From assembly GCA_021927905.1 (NCBI GenBank), contig BLLK01000022.1, forward strand, positions 682,001 through 746,000: a stretch of 64,000 bases of DNA, written 5' to 3'. The position numbers were made by a program, and so were the translations under genes. Source of the stretch: Chaetoceros tenuissimus. Its lineage: Eukaryota; Bacillariophyta; Thalassiosirophyceae; Chaetocerotales; Chaetocerotaceae. How positions within the stretch are numbered: the first letter of the stretch is position 1; the number at the start of each line of letters is the position of its first letter. The notes beneath the pieces are model-generated. The model saw only the letters and a program-made list of their open reading frames with translations, was not told where the DNA came from and did no database searches. Shown here piece by piece: positions 55,332 through 62,445 of this stretch.

Positions 55332-56996
55332 TCAATAGTCTGAATCTGCATCATTTTCGGATGAAGCAGATGATTCAGATTCATCTCCACAAAACTCCTC
55401 TTCGTCGAATTCCTCTTCTTCCTCTTCCCAATTTTCTTCATCAAAAGAATCAACATCTGAATGTTGGATTGCTACCTCCTCATCCTCTTCATCAATAAAA
55501 GGCGCTTCATCCTCCGAATCCTCAATCATGATCACTTCTCTCTGTGCAGGCGGCACAGGAACATCAATAGGCTGAGCAGCAGACGCAGCAACAGATGCAG
55601 CAATAGGCTGAGCAGCAGATGCAGCAACAGATGCAGCAATAGGCTGAGCAGCAGATGCAGCAATAGATGCAGCAATAGGCTGAGCAGCAGATGCAGCAAC
55701 AGATGCAGCAATAGGCTGAGCAGCAGATGCAGCAACAGATGCAGCAATAGGCTGAGCAATAGGCTGAGCAACTTTATTACCTACAAAATATGAGTGAATA
55801 GTCCTCATTTTAGAAACATCAACATCTGCCTGACTCTTGTATCCACGACTTGATGGACCTTTTGCAACAGGCAAAGGAACTTGTTGTGCAGCTGGCTTGG
55901 AGTCTCCATCGTCTTGTGGAGCACTCTTCAAGTCTCCATCATCCTGCGGAGCTGGCTTGGAGTCTCCATCGTCTTGTGGAGCACTCTTCAAGTCTCCATC
56001 ATCCTGCGGAGCTGGCTTGGAGTCTCCATCGTCTTGTGGAGCACTCTTCAAGTCTCCATCATCCTGCGGAGCTGGCTTGGAGTCTCCATCGTCTTGTGGA
56101 GCACTCTTCAAGTCTCCATCATCCTGCGGAGCTGGCTTGGAGTCTTCCTCTGGTGGTAAAAGGTCCAAAATAAATTTGGTACCATTACCATTTGCTGGGA
56201 ATGGTAAACGAAAATTTTGACCTTTGTTTCTATGCTTATAAACCTTTGTCTTCAATGAAACATACAATTTGGAAAAACCAATTCCATTATTTGTATCATC
56301 ATATTCGAGGATGAAATCAAGTGCTTCTGTCATTGTGTTTGTGGATTTCAAATGTTTGTTATTGAGATCATAAATATTCATCTTGTTTGTCACTTCTTTC
56401 ATAGTGTGTGGTAGTTTCTTCTTCATTTTTTTCTCTTTTTCAAGTTTCACATACCACCATTTATCATCCCTAGATTGAAGGAATGGAAGGTGTTCAGATT
56501 CCTTGTATAGAATTGCTTTGCGATAATAATGATATTTTTCATTATCTGTTATTGCTGGCATCGCAAGCTCTTCAATCATATCCATTGGTGTATCAAAGGT
56601 CATTGTTGGTGTGCCAGGAATTTTCTTAACAACAACTTTTTTAAATTGTTCGTAGACATGCTCAATCCTGAAAACTTCCACTTTGCCATATCCTTTGAAT
56701 AAATTAGAAAATTGTTCTCTAGTATTCACTCTTTCGAAATTATTCATGTTTTCTTGGATTTTATCAACCCGTGCCTTCTCAGGGGGTACTAGGTTGTATC
56801 CTACCTCTACCTCTTTTTCGTTGGCAGTGTCATTTGACAAAGATGAAGCTGATGCTGTTACTTTTGAAACTGACGCTGCTACTTTCGCCATTTGCTGTCT
56901 GATGAAATCTATGTTGTCATCTACTTTCTTTGATGAAACAACTGGAGCTGCAATTCTGTTGAATGGGTTTTCCTTGAATGATTTTTCATTTACCAT
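55332..56996 (-). CDS. Hypothetical protein with two minisatellite-encoded repeat tracts
   Basis: Single exon, 554 residues. Residues 1-295 are globular-looking, not recognised, with WWYVKLEKEKKMKKKLPHTM and ALDFILEYDDTNNGIGFSKL. Then come 20-residue repeats (SKPAPQDDGDLKSAPQDDGD) to about 370, a short link with SQADVDVSKMRTIHSYF, then 12-residue repeats (QPIAASVAASAA) and a very acidic end (EEDEEVAIQHSD, EEEEEFDEEEF). VIMIEDSEDEAPF near 500 resembles a SUMO-interacting motif (hydrophobic core beside acids and Ser). SKMRTIHSYF recalls a PIP-box-like end (Q absent). These are weak hints of a nuclear protein. Confidence 0.6.
   Translation of the reverse strand: MVNEKSFKENPFNRIAAPVVSSKKVDDNIDFIRQQMAKVAASVSKVTASASSLSNDTANEKEVEVGYNLVPPEKARVDKIQENMNNFERVNTREQFSNLFKGYGKVEVFRIEHVYEQFKKVVVKKIPGTPTMTFDTPMDMIEELAMPAITDNEKYHYYRKAILYKESEHLPFLQSRDDKWWYVKLEKEKKMKKKLPHTMKEVTNKMNIYDLNNKHLKSTNTMTEALDFILEYDDTNNGIGFSKLYVSLKTKVYKHRNKGQNFRLPFPANGNGTKFILDLLPPEEDSKPAPQDDGDLKSAPQDDGDSKPAPQDDGDLKSAPQDDGDSKPAPQDDGDLKSAPQDDGDSKPAPQDDGDLKSAPQDDGDSKPAAQQVPLPVAKGPSSRGYKSQADVDVSKMRTIHSYFVGNKVAQPIAQPIAASVAASAAQPIAASVAASAAQPIAASIAASAAQPIAASVAASAAQPIAASVAASAAQPIDVPVPPAQREVIMIEDSEDEAPFIDEEDEEVAIQHSDVDSFDEENWEEEEEEFDEEEFCGDESESSASSENDADSDY
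55565..55756. repeat. 36-base minisatellite
   Basis: Five tandem 36-base units from 55565, nearly identical, plus partial units to about 55768. They encode QPIAASVAASAA on the minus strand. Confidence 0.92.
55891..56146. repeat. 60-base minisatellite
   Basis: Three identical full units (55921-55980, 55981-56040, 56041-56100) flanked by partial ones. Each is built of two related 30-base halves and encodes the 20-residue acidic/Pro repeat. Identity across copies shows very recent expansion or gene-conversion-like homogenisation. Confidence 0.93.
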
Positions 56997-57408
56997 TGTT
57001 AGATAATTTTAATGAGATGAGTAGTTGTCTTCTATTGATGCTAAAAAGTATGTTGTTGGAGCAAGCGAGCAAGCTGCTCCCAGTGCATTGGCATCTTTTG
57101 ACATCGAATGGATTCTTTTCATATGTGGCTAGAACAATAGCTATGAGAATTATTATAACGTTATATATAACTGCTTTTTCGGTATCATTTTTTCCCCATT
57201 ATTCTTAGAATGATTAAATGGGCATAATACATTATTTGTGCTAATGACAGATCCGATATGTTTCATTAGAATGGATTATTGCTGCTCATCTTTAAATATA
57301 TTTGTATGCTAATGTTACAAGAATTTGATTTTTCAAATTTGAATTTCTACTGGGCATTGCTGAGAGATTGCTTGATCAATTTCAAATCATCTCATAATTT
57401 CTTTCATC
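56997..57408. promoter_or_regulatory. Divergent promoter region inside the inserted block
   Basis: A 412-base AT-rich gap between the repeat-protein gene (minus) and the oxygenase-like gene (plus), so both promoters should lie here. No motif recognised. Confidence 0.35.
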
Positions 57409-58263
57409 ATGAGTGTTGTATCAATCTTTGATGTAAATAAGAGACTTAGAGTCGGACAACCTCTTCCATACAATCGTCCCACTCCTGGTGAACAACAACT
57501 TGTCAATGATGTATTTGCTGATTGTGCTGTGGTAGAAGTAAGGAAGGACGACATGATAGCAGGCAATCTAATGTCTGATCTATTCTGTAATTTTCTCGTT
57601 ACAAGACACTTCGACTCATACAGTGTGCATAATTCTAAATTATGCAAAACGCTTGATAGATTTTTGGGAGGTGTAGATGCGTTTGAGGGAGAATCTCTCA
57701 CTATCGATCATCTCAAGGAATACAATCCAGAAATTTGGAGAATGATTGAATTTTGTCAACTTGAAGGTGGTGAAATGTTTCCATTTATCCATGGGTATTT
57801 TCCAAGTTTACGAGGAGAGGGAACAGATAAATGTTCTTATCTTGCATTTCATGGAGACTCGCCCAATGCTCAACACCGAAATGGCATTGAGCCTTATGTG
57901 CGTCTTGGGCTTACAAGATTTGCAAAGTTGGAAGAAGGTGCCAAAGAGGGCAATAGCTTGCAAAAGAAAATGGATTTCAGGAGAGTTATTGCGGGTCCTG
58001 GGCCTGTGAAATATGATAGATTTTCACTAGCGCTTGAAGATGGAGATGTTATGTTTCTGGGTCCACAGGCTGCTGGAAAATTTTCGAATATTCAGCATCA
58101 AGCAATGATTCATAAGAGAGACAGTGTTTCACTTATGATCGATATCACTTTTCCACGAGGTTCACGATTCCATGGTTGGACAATCCCACAATTTGCCGAC
58201 TATGTAGTTAGATGTGATGTTTTTGCAGGTAAAGAATATCTTAATATTAGATATGGTAAATAA
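57409..58263 (+). CDS. Second 2-oxoglutarate oxygenase-like protein
   Basis: Single exon, 284 residues. SYLAFHGDSPNAQHRNG supplies a His-x-Asp pair near 150, and FSLALEDGDVMFLGPQA, then NIQHQAMIHKRDSVSLMIDI, supplies a distal His and an Arg in the order and spacing of Fe(II)/2-oxoglutarate enzymes (AlkB and prolyl-hydroxylase groups). The N-terminal half (EQQLVNDVFADCAVVEVRKD) is not recognised. No signal peptide. It is not obviously a copy of the oxygenase at 51634-52815: the iron motif and surroundings differ. Substrate unknown. Activity depends on the pair and distal His being true ligands, which I infer from pattern only. Confidence 0.55.
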   Translation: MSVVSIFDVNKRLRVGQPLPYNRPTPGEQQLVNDVFADCAVVEVRKDDMIAGNLMSDLFCNFLVTRHFDSYSVHNSKLCKTLDRFLGGVDAFEGESLTIDHLKEYNPEIWRMIEFCQLEGGEMFPFIHGYFPSLRGEGTDKCSYLAFHGDSPNAQHRNGIEPYVRLGLTRFAKLEEGAKEGNSLQKKMDFRRVIAGPGPVKYDRFSLALEDGDVMFLGPQAAGKFSNIQHQAMIHKRDSVSLMIDITFPRGSRFHGWTIPQFADYVVRCDVFAGKEYLNIRYGK

Positions 58264-58386
58264 GTAAGAATCTATTACAATTTCCGAAATAATTTCTTCG
58301 CCTTCCTTGCCATCATAATCTGTAATCTGTAACTGATCATAAATTAAATCAAAGCACATTCAATTTTGAAGCATTGATTTCCAATA

Positions 58387-58860
58387 ATGATTCTCAATAA
58401 ATCCAAAGCTATCCTAGCTGCTCTAGGACTTGCATCCATCTCCGCTGCCTCTGCTAAGCAGACCGGAGAAAACTATCCATTCAGTGCCAGAGTTTGGTGT
58501 GTAACAAAAGGAGGATTACCATGCGAAGATCTTTACGATATTGATACTCGTCCAATGATTTGTGGAGATCGTGTCGTCACTATGCACTATGAATACTGTA
58601 ACGAGCTTGCATCTAACAATGTTCAAGCAAAAGCTCCGAGAGTCGAGGTTAAATATCGTAACCAGTTACAATCTGTGACATGGTACCGCACCAGCAATGA
58701 TCAAGTTGTTGATATTTTGGAACCTATGAGGGGATATGAATGCCGTAAAACCGAACACACGACCATCATCAACAACTGTGAGAAAACCACTGTTACGATC
58801 TCTTGCCAATTTGGTGTCCCCATCCAATTCATTACTTTTTGTTCAACCAGCTGTGTATAA
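58387..58860 (+). CDS. Secreted cysteine-rich protein
   Basis: 157 residues. A clear signal peptide (MILNKSKAILAALGLASISA, cut near ASA-KQ) leads into a Cys-rich domain with Cys at WCVTKGGLPCEDLY, MICGD, YCNEL, YECRK, NNCEKT and ISCQF. No family recognised. From about residue 140 the frame runs over DNA that reads as Sec23 in another frame, so the natural end may have been lost and the final 17 residues (QFGVPIQFITFCSTSCV) may be chance read-through. It is likely exported. It lies downstream of the oxygenase-like gene on the same strand, 123 bases after its stop. Confidence 0.62.
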   Translation: MILNKSKAILAALGLASISAASAKQTGENYPFSARVWCVTKGGLPCEDLYDIDTRPMICGDRVVTMHYEYCNELASNNVQAKAPRVEVKYRNQLQSVTWYRTSNDQVVDILEPMRGYECRKTEHTTIINNCEKTTVTISCQFGVPIQFITFCSTSCV

Positions 58861-59290
58861 CTTGAGTGGTCCTTCCCTTTTCGGAAGCCTCATATTAGAA
58901 AATATGAGTTATATAGGTCTTCCTGAGTCGGTCTCTTTGAATTCTATTTTAAACAATGAGAGCATCTATTTGATTGACGGTTATACAGATTTTTCAATCT
59001 ATATTTGTCGATCTGTTGATGCAGATACAAGAGCTGAGTTACTATCGATTCATGAAAATGCAAGGGGACAAAGACTACTCCGGCTTTCAGCAGCTTCTTC
59101 CTTAGGGAAGAAAATTTGGCGTGTCATTAAGCAACTTCAAAGATGCTACAAAAACTCTACATATCCATGGCCTGATAGACCAATGCCATGTGGAGTGTCC
59201 GTTGTCATTGCTAGCGGGGGACTCGGCTATCGTGAAGGGTTTGACTCGGAAATAGAACATGAGATAATTGCATTATTCGATGATAGGTGA
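58808..59290 (+). pseudogene. Sec23-like C-terminal (gelsolin-like) part, detached
   Basis: From about 58826 the frame matches the end of Sec23: NSLLFVQPAVYNLSGPSLFG against the family's [20 protein letters not shown], then ILNNESIYLIDGYTDFSIYI against the ILLMDTFFQILIYHG strand, and IWRVIKQLQRCYKN in the gelsolin-like domain. It ends at 59290. It lacks a start of its own and supplies exactly what the copy at 49522-51655 lacks, with almost no missing residues between. It is 7.2 kb away. Confidence 0.66.
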
Positions 59291-59299
59291 CAAAATACA

Positions 59300-60325
59300 T
59301 TATAATTTAGAAATAACAAAGTTTTTGATTGAAGAAGGTATAAACACGTCTCTGTCTACTGTTCTTAGTTCAACATTACCACGATGTTTCCTGTACATTT
59401 CCAAAACATGTTGACCTGCAAGTGTACGTCTAAGTTCCTTCTTCAACTTGACAAGCTCGGGGGGCATCTTATCATCATTTATTGGCACAATATGTGATAA
59501 CTCAGGAGGATGAATTAATATTGATGCTAAACTTGCAAATGTAAGATCAGCTGCTGTAAATCCAATGTTTTCACATGTTTTATCAGAATCATCACCTCTT
59601 TCCATGAGATATGTCTTCTTAGTACCATCCCTTTTCTGTAGCTGTTTCGAAATACTTACAAAAGCACTTCTGATTTCTATTAAACTATCCGATGCAGTTT
59701 GACTGCTAATTCTCATCGCCTTTCTCATTCCAGTAGCTAATCCTTTGTCAAGAAAGTTAGTCCAAAGAAATTTTTCAACAGTTGAAGTTGTTTCTGTCAT
59801 GATCCTTGATAAAGTATCATGATATTCTTTTTGTAGCATGTGATGATACATATACAACCGCGATGCAGCTCCAATACTCTTTCCTACAAATACTTCGAAA
59901 TCTTGTATTGTTTCTCGAAATGGTTCAGGGTATAATCTTGGTGACAAAAATTGCACAATTTCTTTACTATCATGAAGAATTTGCAATTTTTTATCGATAT
60001 TTTCAAATACAACCATTGGTACCATTGAAACTTTGCTATTTGTTGCAGCCAAAGTTTCAATTGATTGGAACAAAGGCGGATGGGAGTTTTCAGTATAATA
60101 ATATGGGCTCAAGATGTCTCTCTCCAACAAATCTAGAATCCATCGAACCTTTTCACAATAATGCGATGCTCCTATACTTATAAAAAGTATATGTCGGTTT
60201 TTAGAATGAGGGGGATCCCGACGACGAGATCTAGTACTAAAGGTCTCAATAAGCAACTTAGCAGTTTTGAAAGGACTAGCATTCCACAACGCTTCAGGTG
60301 TTGGTTTTATATCTTCCACAGCCAT
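59300..60325 (-). CDS. GST-fold protein (thioredoxin-like plus helical domain)
   Basis: Single exon, 341 residues. HILFISIGASHYCEKVRWIL (residues about 46-65) is the first beta-alpha unit of a GST N-terminal domain, where SHYCEKV takes the place of the usual active-site Ser or Cys. VSMVPMVVFENIDKKLQIL carries the cis-Pro loop (MVPMVV), and SKEIVQFLSPRLYP the next helix. The C-terminal helical domain ends with FTAADLTFASLASILI, close to the GST N-cap motif. The Cys suggests omega- or CLIC-type thiol chemistry over glutathione conjugation. No targeting signal; cytosol likely. It lies 10 bases from the Sec23-like 3' end and is convergent with it. The fold is well supported, the reaction unknown. 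Confidence 0.72.
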   Translation of the reverse strand: MAVEDIKPTPEALWNASPFKTAKLLIETFSTRSRRRDPPHSKNRHILFISIGASHYCEKVRWILDLLERDILSPYYYTENSHPPLFQSIETLAATNSKVSMVPMVVFENIDKKLQILHDSKEIVQFLSPRLYPEPFRETIQDFEVFVGKSIGAASRLYMYHHMLQKEYHDTLSRIMTETTSTVEKFLWTNFLDKGLATGMRKAMRISSQTASDSLIEIRSAFVSISKQLQKRDGTKKTYLMERGDDSDKTCENIGFTAADLTFASLASILIHPPELSHIVPINDDKMPPELVKLKKELRRTLAGQHVLEMYRKHRGNVELRTVDRDVFIPSSIKNFVISKL

Positions 60326-60761
60326 TATTTTCTTTCTTTAATCTTCTCTACCAACAACAACTTTCTATGAATATTGAAAATACAAGACAATAGAGACCGT
60401 ATTTGTTAGTGTTTTGCCTTCTGCTTTCTTTTCAAATAGATGTTTGAATCAACTGAGAATCTATCATGGTACAGTACGTAATAGCTATGGTTTTGTTTTG
60501 CAGAGGTTGAAAATAAAAATGAGGACCGTGTCGTACGACAGTCAATAGGTGTCAATACGATACTATTCCACACTTGAACGTCAATAGTTTGTCAGTCAAA
60601 GCCACCACCCCACCACCAGCAACACACAGCATACAAGCTGGTTTCACGGATCGAGTAGATATCGTAGAAAATGACCCGATTGGTATGTTTTATACGTAGA
60701 CAGCTAAAAAGCAGTAAAAATGTCACATATCTGATGCATTCTCAGCCAGTGAAAAACAACA
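60326..60761. other. Upstream region of the GST-fold gene
   Basis: GTACGTA occurs at 60474-60480, 150 bases upstream of the start. TCGTACGA, another palindrome, is at about 60532-60539. CCACCACC repeats lie near 60603. A 17-base sequence at 60632-60648 has an inverted copy at 62192-62208. No gene. Confidence 0.45.
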
Positions 60762-61090
60762 TCACATCCGAACAATGAAGGAAGCAAGCGTTTCTTTTTT
60801 CTTCACATCAAAGCAATCTTCAATTCGAATTATTAGATGGTCGTAGCTCCAATAACCTTCTTTTGACACTCCAAATTCAAACGAACGAACAAACGGGTTA
60901 TCACCCTTTTTGAATTCGGGTTTATTACTTCTTCCTTTGTTCACAGCTTTTGCAGATTTGCTATTCCTGTAATGCTTTCCTCCACGAAACTTATACGGTC
61001 GATTTCTTCAATTTCTTCGTTGGTTAATTCATCGGGCAACATGATTGTATAGAATTTCAGTCCGGTAGCTGGATTTTCACTAGATGAAGA
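60762..61090 (-). pseudogene. Fragment of a diatom transposase-like family
   Basis: The minus strand holds FVRSFEFGVSKEGYWSYDHL and IIRIEDCFDV, preceded in another frame by MLPDELTNEEIEEIDRISF. The blocks match, from memory, a large family of transposon-borne proteins in diatom genomes with a conserved (E/K)GYW-x-(Y/S)-x-HM region followed by an ED pair. The piece is short, in more than one frame and lacks both ends, so it is a fossil. It abuts the R-SNARE gene on the other strand. Confidence 0.55.
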
Positions 61091-61134
61091 TTTAGTCAAG
61101 AGCTTTCTTGAGAAATGGTTTACATTACAGAACG

Positions 61135-61506
61135 ATGCGTGAGACGGAAGAATGGATTTATGGAGATGTACTACTCGTATGTGCTCAAGCTTCGTTTGCA
61201 CCGATATTACTGCAAAAGATGGAACAGCCTGTTGATCGTGTTGCAATGGTGAATCAAAAAATCAATACGACGAAAGAAATCATGGCAGAAAATATTGATA
61301 TGGCACTTGCGAGAAAAGAAAGATTGGAAGATATGCAGGAACGAAGTGAAGAGTTGAATGCCATGGCGAAGCAATTTAAAAAGAGAGCAAAGCAAGTCAA
61401 GAGGTACAAGATGATTCAGAATGCAGAGCATGGTGCTCTCATTGGTGGGCTTGTAGTGACAGCTACAGTAGTTGTTGTAGTTTCTCCTCTGGTTGCTCTT
61501 TTATAG
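61135..61506 (+). CDS. VAMP/synaptobrevin-type R-SNARE
   Basis: ATG at 61135 gives 123 residues; a second ATG at 61219 gives 95, nearer the size of short VAMPs. The R-SNARE helix runs from VAMVNQKINTTKEIMAENID through LARKERLEDMQERSEELNAM to KQFKKRAKQVKR, with the Arg of ALARKERL as the zero-layer residue. A C-terminal membrane helix follows (ALIGGLVVTATVVVVVSPLV), making it tail-anchored. The extra 28 residues from the first ATG (WIYGDVLLVCAQASFAPILL) have no longin-domain character and may be an upstream intron or untranslated leader. R-SNAREs on vesicles pair with Q-SNAREs on targets to drive fusion; which pathway is unclear. A transposase-like fossil lies directly upstream on the other strand. 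Confidence 0.8.
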   Translation: MRETEEWIYGDVLLVCAQASFAPILLQKMEQPVDRVAMVNQKINTTKEIMAENIDMALARKERLEDMQERSEELNAMAKQFKKRAKQVKRYKMIQNAEHGALIGGLVVTATVVVVVSPLVALL

Positions 61507-61698
61507 ATTTTTCAGATTCAAACTTTTTAGTGTAATGTAATGACTGTATAAATAATAATGATACTTTCAAAAATTGCTTTATACATATTATAATTGAAAC
61601 TGAAATTGAAAAATGGAATGGAATCAATCTTGACTCCATACATACATAGCGTTTCGATGTAGGGATATTTGCACTGGCGATGATCCACGGCATGTAAC

Positions 61699-62030
61699 CT
61701 AGATGTGTTCCTTTCCGATGTACTCATGAACATCGGCTATGTTGTACTTCCGAAAGCTAATTATATTATTCTGCCATAGAGCATTCACCAGTATATCCTC
61801 TGTAAATGAAAGTTCTTTATCAATGTTGTAATGGTTCAGCAAAAGTGCTGATAAAGTTCCTTCTACCATCCACTTGCCTTTGTGCATATTGAAAGATTCA
61901 TCTTCAATTGCGTATGCAACAAGTGCTGGTATGAAAGTATTATGGAAATCCACTTGGATCCGCTTCAGTTCTAGGTACTAGAGTGGGTAAGGAACCTTCC
62001 TCTAATGGGGATCCAATTGAATTTTTATAT
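61699..62030 (-). pseudogene. Decayed coding region, unrecognised
   Basis: Two adjacent minus-strand frames look coding in turn: one with LEEGSLPTLVPRTEADPSGF and one with FIPALVAYAIEDESFNMHKG and LSFTEDILVNALWQNNIISF. There is no ATG start. It may be a fossil gene or part of a decayed element; I do not recognise the family. Confidence 0.35.
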
Positions 62031-62445
62031 TTAAGGTTTTATGGCATGTTTGGTAATGGCTTTATTTTGATGTAATTACACTGTAGTTTGTATGGAGGAG
62101 CCGAGAAAAATGAGTCTTGAGAAGAGATGTTAAAAGGCCTATTTGACGTCACCATATGGTTTTGCGTAGAATCTACGGCAGCATCAAAAATCGTGAAACC
62201 AGCTTGTACAGCATAGCCACACCGCACAAAGACGCGAGAGAAGAGAGGCCACAGAAGAGAAATGAAAGAAAAAATTAACTACATAGTAAAAAGTAGTCGG
62301 TAGACCAGACGTTTCATTTTTACGTCTCTAAGACTTGGTACATATCCACTGTAAGATTTAGCGTAAGAAAGCGTTTTAATTGCACAAAGTGTTCAGAAGT
62401 TAGGACTTGAGAGGACACCAATGATTCTGATCCAATAATCATACC
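62031..62445. other. Upstream region of the membrane-protein gene
   Basis: AT-rich. Holds the inverted 17-base copy (62192-62208) of 60632-60648. Short open stretches on the minus strand have no protein-like character. It should contain the promoter of the gene starting at 62446. Confidence 0.45.

Noticed and set aside
55461-56220. Several frames rich in Ser/Arg/Cys or Leu over the minisatellites
   Set aside because: Repeats keep all frames open. Only the long minus-strand frame extends into non-repeat sequence on both sides.
51650-58850. A single 7.2-kb intron with nested genes in the Sec23-like gene
   Set aside because: A plausible donor exists at 51650, but the only acceptor near the resuming frame (CAACCAG at about 58850) is out of phase and would remove conserved residues.
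61507-61733. Short minus-strand frames after the R-SNARE gene
   Set aside because: Ile/Phe/Tyr-rich AT noise, no ATG with context and overlapping each other.
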